The notes beneath the pieces were generated by a model. It searched no databases. It was not told where the DNA came from and saw nothing but the letters and a program-made list of their open reading frames with translations. The position numbers and the translations under genes were made by a program. This document shows positions 33,961-45,060 of a stretch of 56,726 nt of DNA, piece by piece. Source of the stretch: Gnetum montanum (lineage: Eukaryota; Streptophyta; Gnetopsida; Gnetales; Gnetaceae); assembly GCA_015680685.1 (NCBI GenBank), contig MNCI01036718.1:1-56726 (forward strand). The letters run 5' to 3'. The first letter of the stretch is position 1. Every line of letters starts with the position of its first letter.

Positions 33961-34646
33961 GAAAGGAGGAGATCCAAAAGATTGAGCTTGGTTGTCCAGT
34001 TGATGAGGCATTTATTGCTCTAGCTTGCATGGGCCCATGGAAAGGTTTGACTTATTGTATGTTGATCAGTTGTTTCTTGTGTGGGCTCTTAGGTTTATAG
34101 ATTAACATGGCCCCAAAAGGAAAAGTTTCATAAATGATGTTAGGCCCTTCCCACAATGTCTAAAACTTAGTTTGTTAAGGTACATGTGTGGTGTTCTAGT
34201 AGAGAAACTTTTCTCCAGGTTGAAATTTCACTTTTCCTATCCTAAGGTCATGGCATTATTTACTGAATGCTTTGTGTACTTTATTTAAGGAAAAGAACAC
34301 CAATTGATTCTCATCTAGTACATTAAGGTTGATCAATCTCTCTTTTTGTGCTAGGCTTAGGTCAAGTTCAAGATTGCAAGCTTTTAAAAGTGTACAAAGC
34401 TTGGATTGAATTGGCAGAGTTGGTAATTTTCCATACACCAACTCATAGGGAGAGAAGCCTATAGGGAGTTTTCATGTCAAGTAGTATGCCCAAAGGGCAT
34501 CATTAAGTTTTGTGCTCTAGTCTCTCCTATATTTGCTAATTATTCTCGTTAAGATTTTTGTGATCTCCTTATTAGTAACCTCTACTTGACCATTGGCTTG
34601 GGGGTGATAGGATGTTATTAATTTATGTTTAACCCACAAGCATTAC
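33961..34646 (-). pseudogene. Element 4 integrase, C-terminal part
   Basis: On minus, directly beyond element 3, the frame gives the helix with SYHPQANGQVEVTN, which contains the catalytic Glu. It is followed by the conserved FSPYELVYGKLPTLPIQ and LEDLSLAQKERLINL-like stretch, then the end of pol with SFGSPPFNLIMGEM. A stop lies in the RRDWS-type position (TAG). Element 3 separates this piece from the second catalytic Asp at about 41410. Confidence 0.8.
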
Positions 34647-34651
34647 ATTAG

Positions 34652-35534
34652 TGATGAGTCGTGTGCTGTTGGCTGTGATATCACGTACGTGATATCATAG
34701 CTGACGCGATATCGTGTACACGATATCACGTACACGATATCACAGCCTAGATGCGATATCACGTATGTGATATCACAGCCTGTATCCTCATCTATAAATA
34801 AGAGGTAGGTAGATTGGAGTTCTATGTATTATGTTTTGATTTTAGCTCTTAGTGTTAAAGTAGGGACTTTCTATCAGTTCTTTCTCTCAATCCTTTCTCC
34901 CAGTGTATAGTTGTAGTGTGGTGATTGTAATTGTGCGGCATTGTTATTCAAGTGTGACGTACTTGGACATGCATATGACCAGAAATAAAGATCTAGATTA
35001 CTTCATCATTATAACATTCACTTAGTTTAATTATTTATTTAATTTTTATTTACCACTTTATTAACTAATATCTTTTCACCCTAAACTCCTGTTAAATGTG
35101 GAATGAGTACAACTTGATTACGAGCATTTAAGTGTGACTACTTGGTAACCCAATAGCGTACCTACGATCTACACTTGGTAATCCCAGTGGTAGTCATGCA
35201 CCAGGTCCAAGATGTGTACGGATGATTGAGGAATGGATGCTCATCGCACTTAGGCTAGTTTAGATTCTCTCTCACCCTCTCCCTCTTAGCTTAGTTAATA
35301 TTATTTTCCATTATCTCCAGGAGTAGTATTAGTATAGGAACACATCATACACCTCATTCTGGACTAAACCATATGTGACAAATTTAATACTAGTCTAGAT
35401 GGGAAGATAGCGAACTACAACTTAAGGACAACTGTCTTGATACCACAACTAGTCCGTCTACGGAGTTCGACCAGATCATGCATGAAACGCTCGTATTCGT
35501 ATGGTTGAGTGTAGGGGTACCTCGCCACTCATCA
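34652..35534 (+). repeat. Element 3 5' LTR (883 bp)
   Basis: U3 holds about seven GATATC modules, including the perfect 20-bp palindromes GATATCACGTACGTGATATC and GATATCGTGTACACGATATC, ahead of TATAAATA (34793-34800). The AAATAAAGAT poly(A) context lies near 34982. It ends CTCATCA. Confidence 0.9.
34675..34803 (+). promoter_or_regulatory. Element 3 U3 promoter: GATATC palindrome array plus TATA box
   Basis: Units run TGATATCACGTACG, TGATATCATAGCTGACG, CGATATCGTGTACA, CGATATCACGTACA, CGATATCACAGCCTAGATG, CGATATCACGTATG, TGATATCACAGCC. The basic unit is 14 bp, with longer units carrying a CAGCCTAGATG-type insert. TATAAATA follows. Confidence 0.68.
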
Positions 35535-35535
35535 T

Positions 35536-35553
35536 TGGCAACGTTACCATGGA
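35536..35553 (+). other. Element 3 primer binding site, degenerate
   Basis: TGGCAACGTTACCATGGA, 1 bp after the LTR; a worn form of the tRNA-Asp complement seen in element 1. Confidence 0.6.
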
Positions 35554-35607
35554 TGGTGCTAGTTATCTAGATTAGTTATATCATACAAGGTCACTGTATA
35601 GGAATTA

Positions 35608-36900
35608 ATGATTTATCTTTTAAGAAGAAATCATTATGAAAAGTCACATATAAATTCACACACAATTTCACAACCATGCCTCTCCTACAAGACTATAATA
35701 ATGCCACATCTAGTGAGACAGTTCATTGGAAAACCAACAAACTATATGATAATGAAGATGGGAGTACGCAACCCTAGGTGGGGGTTTCTTATAAACATCA
35801 ATGAAGCCAACATCATCCCAACGCACAAAAGCATAACTTACTTGATGATGATGAACCCTTACTGGCCACTACAAGCCTAATGAAAATACAAGAGGCTGTT
35901 TGAATCTCCCATAGGCATCATAAAGAGAGCTGCCTACCTAGGCTCAATTTAAACAACTTTCCCAATTTCTCAAGAGGCTATGACTTAGATCTACAACAAC
36001 ATTTACAAGCCTTCTACGATGCCTGCACATGGAAAAACATTGATAATGGTTGGAAAAAACTCAAGCTCTTTCCTATGACACTCATTGGCCAAAAAAAAGT
36101 ATGGTATAGATCGTTAAAACCAAATTCAATACGACATTGGCCAACAATGGTAGAACTCTTTAACGAAAGATATCAAACCTACACAAGAGTGTCAGCCTTG
36201 AGGAAACAAATTCAAGAGTGGAAACAAGCACAACATGAACCCTTGGACATGGCCTTAGAAAGATATTATGCATTGTTAAACAACTGTTCAGGCCATGAGT
36301 TCTCTAAGGAAAGGCTAATGTACCATATCATTGATGGGCTTCGTGATGCAACAAGAGAAACCCTAGGGATGTATGCCCAAGGTCAACTATACGAACTACG
36401 AACCCATCAAGTCCAAGAGCTTATTAAGTGGGTAGCAAAAGATGAAGGAGAAATGGCTAGATGGGAGAGTATGAAAAACATCAATGGGAACAAAATCTCA
36501 ACTTAACAAAGGTCCATAATCACAAAAAGGAGAAATCAACCTATCTCAAGGAGGAAAAACCATCTTTGCCAACACAAAAATGACTAGAAGAAGTTGAGGA
36601 AAAGATCAATAAGATGGTCGAATGGACACATAAAAAGTGTGAATAATTTATTGATATTATTGGAAATAGAGTTTTGACAACCCGAGAAGCAGGACAAAAT
36701 ATCATTAGACATTCGGAAAGAAAGAATGAAGAAAATAAGAGCTCAACTGTCGATCATACATATGAATGCAACATTTGTCTGTATAATCACCCCAAGGGCC
36801 AATGCCCAATCTTGTTACATTTATATGAGCATTGGGGAAGCACGTTACACCCAAAGTTCATACAAAGATACTGTGTTCGATCACAGTTGCAATAATCCTA
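35608..36900 (+). pseudogene. Element 3 gag
   Basis: Three frames joined by indels. The core domain is an uninterrupted 143-codon stretch (36075-36506) with WYRSLKPNSIRHWPTMVELF, then RVSALRKQIQEWKQAQHEPLD, and a conserved YHIIDGLRDATRETLGMYAQ, typical of retrotransposon gag. The knuckle YECNICLYNHPKGQC (36761-36805) has the CX2CX3HX4C spacing. The N-terminal part (35608-35880) is degenerate. Gag is the only particle protein that this pol-less copy retains, and its core is the best preserved coding block among elements 1-4. Confidence 0.78.
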
Positions 36901-37680
36901 GTCATGGGGAAAGCCACCCCTAAACTAGAGACACCCTTCATATCATCCAAATCCAAATGCTTATCTAGTTTAATATCTTGTTTTCTCAACTAGGTCAACA
37001 TACTCTATCTCACCACATTATAATTCTCCTTGGTACTATCAGCCCATGTCCTTAGCACAACCATCGTCTTGTGTGCCTTACACTTCTCCTCAATTTCAAC
37101 ATTCTCATCCTTTCCCTCCTTCTACATCGCCACCAACTATTATTGAAGTGTCTGCATCACAGAAATAACCCACAAACATTACTTGTGCTACTATTGCTAA
37201 CAGCAGTGAGAGACCTCCTCAACATCGAAGTCTTCCCTTCTTTAGATATAACCGTAAGAAGGGACAACACAATTCCAAGGCCACTGCATTCTCCAACTCA
37301 GCAAAAGCCCAACACTATGGTGCATCCTTCCCTTTGAATCCAACACCTCGTGTCACCTCATCAAGGCCACCAAGTAACACTCCAACAACCATACGGCCCA
37401 ATGAACACAACCATGGAGGGTGACACCCTAATCCTTGCATACCATCTTACAGCCCCAGATATCATAGTGGGTTAACTCTTTATCCAGGAACCACATCTCA
37501 TAAATTTCCCCACTATGTTTACTATAATCAAGTGTGTAAACCCCAATGGGGTAAGTATGACCAAGTTTCAATGTTTCCAACATGCAAGGATCCCCATCTT
37601 TCATTTATTAATCCTTGCCATGCTCAACTGTTTAGTTATGGGGGATATCCCCCATTTTAATAACTAGCAGGATTAATAAA
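36901..37680 (+). other. Element 3 gag C-terminal Pro/Gln/Ser-rich tail, degenerate
   Basis: The tract keeps the compositional style of the gag-protease linker of element 1 (many CCA, CAA and TCC codons) but is broken. It ends at about 37660, where the T-rich start of the spacer begins. No protease signature is present. Confidence 0.5.
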
Positions 37681-39528
37681 TACTTTTCATTTTCTTTAAT
37701 TTTACAATTTTTTGTTTTTTTTTTTGTTTTTTATTTTTTTACTTTTTTATAAATAATCTAATCTACAAATAAGACACTCATGTGGCTTGTTGGTTGAGGC
37801 GTGCTCTATGTTATCAAGTCTCGAGTGATCAATTATGTGGACAGTGAGCCCATTACACCCACTCATCCATTCTAGAAATAAGAGGTTCTATTCGAGGGTA
37901 CAGTGATATTCTTGACATTCTTAAAACTTAAAATTAATTTCATGTTCATTGTACCTAGAATAAAGAAGGATGGACCAAGAGGGAATGATTAGGGTGAGAC
38001 ATTAAGGGGACAACGGATTCTCTTTTGTAATGTCTGTGAGAGTTATCATGCAACATGGTTGTACTAAGATCCTTGTAGATCTAATGCAAAATGGGAGTAA
38101 GAGTAATCAAAAGGCACTCAAAGATCTAATGGTGTTCTAGGGGGTCCCACTGGAAAGACATGCACCCATGCCTGAAGGTTGGTGGCTTCTCTGGATCCAT
38201 TCATTCAAAAAAAAGAAGAAAAGGAAGAAAACGAAAAGGAAAGTGCCACAAAGCAAAAATCACTCCTCCCTTGAATAAAATGCCATGTGATCGTACACCT
38301 TGTTGTTATGGTACTCTCATAGTTGCTTGTCATGGGATAAAACAATGCGGTGTCACTTATCAGAGGAATGAACTTGGTCCTGATCTTGGAATGACGGGTT
38401 AATGACACATTAATCATGCTTTACACTCGGGATTCATTGTGCCCTAGGTCAATTACCTCATGCCCCAATCTCTACAATCCCTTCTATAGTCTATCTCATC
38501 TTGTTGTTCATGTAATTATGGCTTATGGCTTGTGTAGCATAGAATTCTTACCTCACTCCGGTGATACTTACATGTGTGTGTTTTGTGGTCTACATTTAAC
38601 CCTTCTAGTGCCTACGGACATTTTAAGGTGTGGTTACGCAAGGGAATTATAGGTTGGAACCTACTTTGGGGAGGACCCACTTGCATAATTTTTTAATTTG
38701 CACTTATAACACATCTTCTGCACATCATCTACTACCCTCTGTGTATTGTCAATGATATTCTTTCCCTTATTACTATCCCTCCAATTTACATGTCCCTATG
38801 AACCATCACATAGCCTTTTTCTCCCATCCGAGGTCCTTATTGACAAATTCCACACCATCATAATTTTTGTGCCTTCAAAACTAGTTGAATTACCCTAGAA
38901 CCCTTTAACAATCATCTAGATGTCCTTAGTTTACAATGTTGATTTCATAAAAATGTTAAGAAATTTGGTACATTTTATAAAGTGCCTAACTTCAATAGGT
39001 TGCGATATCACGTACGCGATATTGCGTGTCAAAAATATATATATATGTGGCACCCCTGCGCCTATCAACATCATTTGCAACTATTCATGTGGGGGAAGTT
39101 TTCCAATTTTTTCTCTACGAGTTGCGATTGTGTGCCCTTGGCTTCTTACCCATATCTCGTTCACTAGTCCTCTAATTCATTCCATTTGAACCCACTTGAA
39201 CCCGGAGTGTTCAGCTCAGTCATGGGGAAGTCGCACATGCCGAATAGTGCATAATGTTTTTGAAATTCATCATCACCCAAAGGACATTATTAAGGGTAAT
39301 TAGTTATAAACTTAAGAATAAATGTGTCAAAAAAAATTTCATCTCCTTAGTTATACCGAGAAAGTAGATTTGAAAACCACCTAAGAAAAGAGCATTCAAC
39401 ACTATAATCTTTTGGGGATATTTTAATTAACATCACACAGAGATAAAGAAAATTCATTAAGGTAAGAAGTGAGGTATAACCTAACTTTGATAACAACCTT
39501 ACTAATGATTGGCCCCCTGTGATTGCAG
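37681..39528 (+). other. Element 3 conserved spacer upstream of aORF
   Basis: Non-coding. Blocks shared with the other elements are CCCACTGGAAAGACATGCACCC...TGAAGGTTGG (38147-38183) and CCTACTTTGGGGAGGACCCACTTGCAT (38660-38686). It also contains a stray copy of the U3 GATATC module at 38998-39030. Confidence 0.6.
38998..39055 (+). promoter_or_regulatory. U3-like GATATC palindrome and TATA-like run inside element 3
   Basis: GGTTGCGATATCACGTACGCGATATTGCG is the module otherwise confined to LTR U3 arrays. It is followed within 10 bp by ATATATATATATG. It lies about 475 bp upstream of the aORF splice site. It may be an internal promoter or a transferred U3 fragment. Confidence 0.4.
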
Positions 39529-39531
39529 ATG
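39499..39531 (+). promoter_or_regulatory. Element 3 putative branchpoint and 3' splice site at the aORF ATG
   Basis: TTACTAAT (branch A at 39505) is close to the ideal branchpoint consensus, followed by CCCCCTGTGATTGCAG and ATG (39529). The spacing is 23 nt. Confidence 0.65.
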
Positions 39532-40295
39532 GCTCTGAAACACGGACAATAGGAAGGTCCTACTCAAGGTGTGATCAAACAACCTAAGAGAGGTGAAGGA
39601 TAAGTTCCTGTTGAAAAACATGCAGAGTAGGAGGAATAATCATTTAGTATCTACCAAGAAGCCCCTGCCACTATACAATCAAGGCAGGCAGAAGGAGGAG
39701 TTATTGCAGCATCTGAATAGGGATGATATCTTAGATTACCCCAGGATTGTGTTCAAACCATTCATGAAAGGTCCATATTAACTATAGTGATCATGGAATT
39801 AAACTTTGGACCTTTCACAGAATTTTCTCCAGAGGTCGTTAGGGATCACCTCAAAGGGTCCCCATTATGGCCTACCCTCTCTGAAAGCGGTGCCTAGTAC
39901 TTAGGGAAAACGTACCAATTTTGGCACAACAAAGAAGAATGCACCACGATTAACATTTGTGGTGTGTTATTGATTTCTCTATTCAAGCCATTTCAGAAGT
40001 ATTAAACCTTTCGAATATAGGGCCAAAGGTTGCTCATAACCAGTTGGACACTTTCAGAATTGAGCAACTTAATAAACTATTGATAGAGAATAAAAGGGTG
40101 GTGGAAGAAAAAAAGAAGGTTGACTAGGATGCCTCTATGGCACAAGCGCAATCTTATGCACATGCCAAGGCACTTAAGGCCTTACAAGAGGAGAAAATCC
40201 AAGCCATACTTCAACACCATCAAATCCCAAGACCTAGAGTAGAAGACAAGGGAAAGACACCCATGGAGGAGCCACCGCCACTAGGAACTACATGA
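39529..40295 (+). pseudogene. Element 3 aORF, internally shortened remnant
   Basis: ATG 39529 opens MALKHGQ. About 88 codons on and still in frame, a segment ELNFGPFTEFSPEVVRDHLK followed by SPLWPTLSESGA matches the N-terminal domain of the element 4 aORF (LNFGSFLEHASPKFKTQL, then SPM.PIITSSGEWY). After a frameshift the text jumps to a coiled-coil style tail (IEQLNKLLIENKRVVEEKKK, LKALQEEKIQAIL) and a Pro-rich end (MEEPPPLGTT) before TGA at 40293. The middle of the element 4 aORF is missing. Several stops make it non-functional. Confidence 0.6.
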
Positions 40296-40487
40296 GTTCC
40301 ACCCAATCTTGTAGTTATAGGATTTTCTTTTGTGTTCTTCATGTTGTGTCTCAATTTTTTTCTAATTCCATAGTGCGACATGAATCCATTCTAGTCAATC
40401 AATAATCCCATACCTATCCATTGTGTAATCAATGGAGCTTGTTCTCACTTTAACTCAAGTATGAGTTTTCATTCTATCATGGGGGTA
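40296..40487 (+). other. Element 3 3' terminal tract and polypurine site
   Basis: CAATAATCCCATACC (about 40400) and ATGAGTTTTCATTC (about 40460) precede TCATGGGGGTA (40477-40487), which touches the 3' LTR. This is the least mutated polypurine site of the four elements. Confidence 0.65.
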
Positions 40488-41370
40488 TGATGAGTTGTGT
40501 GCTATTGGTCATGATATCACATATGTGATATAGCAACTGATGCGATATCGCGTACACGATATCACGTACGTGATATCACAGCCTAGACGCGATATCACAT
40601 ACACGATATCACAGCCTATCTCCTCATCTATAAATAAGAGGCAGGTAGATTGGAGTTCTATGTGTAAAGTTTTGATTTTAGCTCTTAGTGTTAATGTAGG
40701 GACTTTCTATTAGTTCTTTCTCTCAACCCTTTATCCCAGTGTATGCCCGCAGTGTGGTGATTGTAATTTTACGACATCCTTATTCGAGTGTGACGTACTT
40801 GGACATGCACCTGACCGAAAATAAAGAGCAAGATTACTTCATCATTTCAACATTCACTTACTTGAATTATTTATTTAATTATTATTTACTACTTTCTTAG
40901 CTAATATTTCTTCACCCTAAACTCCTGTTAAATGCGGAATGAGTACAACTTGATTACGAGCATTTAAGTGTGACTACTTGGTAACCTAGTAGCGTACCTA
41001 GGATCTATGCTTGGTAATCCTAGTGGTAGTTGTGCACCAGGTCCAAGATGTGTATGGATGATTGAGGAACGGATGCTCATTGCACTTAGGCTAGCTTAGA
41101 TTCTCTCTCACCCTCTTCCTCTTAGCTTAGTTAATATTATTTTCCATTATCTCCAGGAGTAGCATTAGTATAGGAACACATCATAGACCTCATTCTAGAC
41201 TAAACCATACGTGACAAAGTTAACACTAGTCCAGATGGGAAGACAACAAACTATGACCTAAGGATAACTATCTTGATACCACAACTAGTCCATCTGTAGA
41301 GTTCAACCGGGTCATGTGTGAAATGCTCATATTCGTATGGTTGAGTGTAGGGGTACCTTGCCACTCATCA
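40488..41370 (+). repeat. Element 3 3' LTR (883 bp)
   Basis: Same length as the 5' LTR, TGATGAG to CTCATCA, TATAAATA at 40629-40636. The differences from the 5' LTR are mostly C/T and G/A transitions. Confidence 0.9.
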
Positions 41371-41375
41371 ATTAG

Positions 41376-41900
41376 CTTGCAAAAAGTAGCACCTATAAAA
41401 TGAGTACCATTATCAAAAATCAGTGCACATGGCATTCCAAACATGTTTACAACATTTTATTGTACAAACTATGTAGTAGTGGATGATGTATAGTTGATGA
41501 TGACTACTACTTCTAACCATTTTGTACAGTAGTTAATAGTAACTATTATGTATGCCTTTCCATTTGACATGGGTGTGATGGAACCCATCAAGTCTATGCC
41601 CTAGATGTCGAAGAGTTCTAGGGGTTGAATCCACTACTGAGGTTCCTCCATTCAAGTATTCATTCCACCATCTTGTGAACAACATTCATGATAGTAGATG
41701 AATTGGTGGGCATCCCTAAAGATTATTGGCCAATAGTACCCTGCCATCAGGATTTCAATGGTTGTGCATCTTCTTGCATAGTGGCCCACATAAGGACCCT
41801 CATGAGCATCTTGGAGAATGTGTAGTTGGTTAGCATTAGGAAAATACCAAAAAAATAGGCCATATATGCACATCTTGTAAAGGTGTTCATTAATCTCCAT
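41376..41900 (-). pseudogene. Element 4 integrase, N-terminal part
   Basis: On minus: MEINEHLYKMCIYG, DAHEGPYVGHYARR (zinc HH region), AGYYWPIIFRDAH, HECCSQDGG (zinc CC region, partly mutated), then the core with a catalytic Asp in a GIDFM-type block (about 41590) and IFDNGTHF (about 41420). The text stops at 41376 because element 3 was inserted between the second Asp and the Glu. Stops interrupt the middle. Confidence 0.8.
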
Positions 41901-42059
41901 AAAGTGTTTGGCCTAATAAAGAAATTGTAGTTTCTTTTTGTGGTCTAACTCTTGTGGCATCTCTTAAGTGCAAAGATAACTGAGGATGCCATCATACCAT
42001 TTTGGTTCAGCGGGCACTTGTTCATTTATTGCATAGCAAAGAGGAATTCATTAGAAAAT

Positions 42060-43600
42060 TGATTAGAGAATGGACTCTTATTCTCTTTGTTATCCCATCG
42101 TAACTAAGACAACTGATCAGCAACCACATTCTTAGTTTCCTTTTGATTTACCATTGTGAGATTGAACTCCTACAAAGATCACCAACCACTATATGACACA
42201 AGGGCTCACCGTTGGTTTATTCATTAGGAAGTGAATGACACTATGATCAGTGTGCAAAAACACCTTATATCCAAGCACATGGTGTCTAAACTTCTCCAAA
42301 TCATACATCATAGCCATCAACTCTTTCTCTATTGTGGTGTAATTGAGTTAGGCACCCACAATACTTTAACTTATGTAGTGGATGTAATATGGAAATTTTT
42401 GATCATCCATTTTCATAAGAACATATCCCAAGGCATAGTTTTATGCATCTATCATGATGTGAAATGGATGAGACCAATCAGGTGATCTTAGAATTGGAGT
42501 TTCTACAAGTTTCTCCTCAAGTTGTTAGAATGCCTTTTTGCATTCCTTTGTCCATATGGACAAAAAATCATTCTTTGTGAGTTCAACCAATAGTTTCATG
42601 ATCTTGGAGAAATTTTCTGAGTCACGGGTAGTAGCTAGTATGTCCAAGGAATGACCATACATCTCTCATAGTTTTTGATTGATGGGTTCTTCCTTGGATG
42701 ACCTGAATCTTTTCAAGATTCATCTCAATCCCTACATGAGAAATTCTATGCCCCAACACAATGCCTTCCTAGACCATGAGATGGCTCTTTTTCCAATTAA
42801 GCCAAAAATTATTCTCCATTCACCTTTTAAGCACTTGCTCAAGGTGGTCCAGGGCTTGTTCAAATATAGTGCCATAGGTGGACAAGTCATCCATGAAGAC
42901 TTCCACCCTGCTACCAATTTACTGTTGAAAAATACTCAAGACAAGGTGTTGGAAAGTTGTAGGGTCATTGCATAGACAAAAGGGCATCTTCTGATATGCA
43001 AAATTCCCATAGGGACTTGTGAATGTTATTTTTGCTTGATCCTTGGGTGTGATCTAAATTTGATTTTAGCCATTATAACCATCTAGGAACCTATAATAGC
43101 AATGCCTAGAAATAGTGTTCAACACTTGGTTCACAAATAGAAATGGAAAATGATGTTTTAATGTTGCCATGTTCAAAAACTTAAAATCAATACAAAATTA
43201 CCATTTTTCATATTTATTTAGCATAATTACAAGTGGTCTAACCCACTTGCTATCCACAATTAAATAGATGAACTCCACCTTGAGGAGTTGTTCAATTTCC
43301 TCTTTGATGATCTACTTCGATTTGGGGTTTAGCTACCACTACAACTACCTCTTTGGCTTCATGGCTGGATCAGTATAGATGCGATGCAAGCATATCCTAG
43401 GATTAATCCCTGTGAGTTCAGGATATGACCAAGAAAAGGTTGTTGACCATTTGTTGACCACCTTTAATAACATCCTTTTTTGCTTAGGGGCAAGGTTGGA
43501 ATTGATTATCATTTACTTACTAGTCTTCAGAAATGCATATTCCATGATGGTTGGTAGAGTTTTTAACTAAGGGATCTTATTTAAAACTATCAAGGATTTC
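42060..43600 (-). pseudogene. Element 4 reverse transcriptase and RNase H
   Basis: RT on minus has SKWVRPLVIMLNKYEKW (about 43250), NMATLKHHFPFLFVNQVL, HCYYRFLDGYNG with the first catalytic Asp (about 43080), FAYQKMPFCLCN, and VEVFMDDLSTYGT with the Asp pair at 42886-42897 (FMDD, the same variant as element 2). RNase H follows at about 42080-42480, with the ATIEKELMAMMYDLEKF-like and HTDHSVIHFLMNKP-like blocks visible in pieces. Stops and frameshifts occur throughout. Confidence 0.78.
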
Positions 43601-43999
43601 CAACTCTTTCAAGTTAGTATCATTAGATTCATGATTGAAGAGTTGGCGATGAACTTGCTGTAGTTCATCCATGCCTTCAACATAGGCACACTTTAAGCTC
43701 TCAATAGGTTCCATACAAAGTGTGTTACTTTCAGAATTAGTTGTCAACCACTGGGTGACATCCTATTTCGTGATTGTTTTGTATAGGCACTTTTGTATTT
43801 TGGATTCATTTCCATACTAGTTTTATGTTGTGATTGATGTGCTTTTAATAGACTAGAGTTTCTACACATAGTTCCACCCTATATCACTATACACGATGCA
43901 TGGAACCCTCTTCTTCTAAATATCTTTGAATGCATTTTCCTTGGAAATATCTAGAGAAAGATCTTTAATTTCCATTCATGCATTAATAGTTCTCAACCA

Positions 44000-45060
44000 A
44001 GCCCTTTCCATAATGATTGGGAAGTTCCCCTTGTAATTGTCAACTTTGATTACCAGGAAATTTGTAGGATATGACCACCCAAAGATAGTGGTTACAATGT
44101 CATCCACTAGTCCTAGAGGAACAATGATGGATTGATCTACCAATTCTAAATGAATGTTGCTCTTCTTGAGAGTAGGTAGGTTTTAGGTGTTGTACATTTT
44201 GTGAGAAACCAAATTAACTTCAAAACCTGAGTCATGAAGAGCCTTGCATGACTCATTTCCAAGAATTTGCAAATAGATAAGAGGACTTCCAATATCAACT
44301 CTTTTTCTAGGAAGGTTGCTAGCCTTGATCCAATTAGATACAATGTGGATTAACATAATTGTGTGGATCTTGGGAAGTGTTTGGTTTAAAGGGCTCTTGA
44401 AAGGAATGGATGTAGAGGATGAAGGAGATACAAGGTGACTAGTCACATAACTAGGTGAGGGCTTAGTAGGGCTATTGGTTTAGAAGAATGGTATTTTATG
44501 GGATTTATGTTCCAAACCACTTAGCTAAGAAGCCAACTATAAGTTAATGGCCCTAGTAGCATTATGCTATTATAGCTGTGTAGGAATTTCACCCTGCATA
44601 GATGTAGTAGGGGGTAATTGGGTTGAAGGTGGAGGAGCATGTGATGAAGGATGAGAAGGGTGATAGGGATATGGGGTTTTCCCTCTAGTAGATGGAGAAT
44701 TAGTTTTGTAATATTTTGAAGGGTAGTAGTGATGCTAAAACAAAACGTGAACAGATTAGTCACACAGAGACATTGGTTGCTGAACATAGTACCCATACAA
44801 ATTTGGCTTTCTATAAGGATACTGTTGCCTTGGTGGTGGTATTCCCCATGACTATGGATGTTTCCATTGCTCATACGGTTTTGGTGTAGCTCCACTTGGA
44901 TAATAAGCCTATTGTTGTTGGTGAAACTACCTTGGGTTGCCTTGAAGATAAGATGACCTTCTAGGTTCTTATCTTTGTACTAGTCTAGGATTTAGAACAT
45001 ACATCCCAGATTCCTGTAAGTATGACACAACAAGGCAACATCCCTTGGGATGTTCATATT
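44000..45060 (-). pseudogene. Element 4 protease and Pro/Gln-rich linker
   Basis: On minus, the linker with QGNSILIESQI and Pro/Gln/Tyr-rich text (about 44520-44900) leads to NESCKALHDSGFEVNLVSHK (about 44205-44260), the retropepsin region with the DSG triad and the flap side further on. Homologous blocks in element 2 are at 17815-17875. Confidence 0.72.

Larger units (their letters stand above)
34652..41370 (+). mobile_element. Element 3: Athila-type LTR element with gag and aORF remnant but no pol
   Basis: It is 6719 bp, with two 883-bp LTRs from TGATGAG to CTCATCA and a perfect target duplication ATTAG (34647-34651 and 41371-41375). It lies inside the integrase of element 4 in opposite orientation, so it is younger than element 4. 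Gag is followed by the gag Pro-rich tail and then immediately by the non-coding spacer at about 37680. Protease, RT, RNase H and integrase are all missing. A shortened aORF with its splice site remains. The element would have needed another copy's enzymes. Confidence 0.88.
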
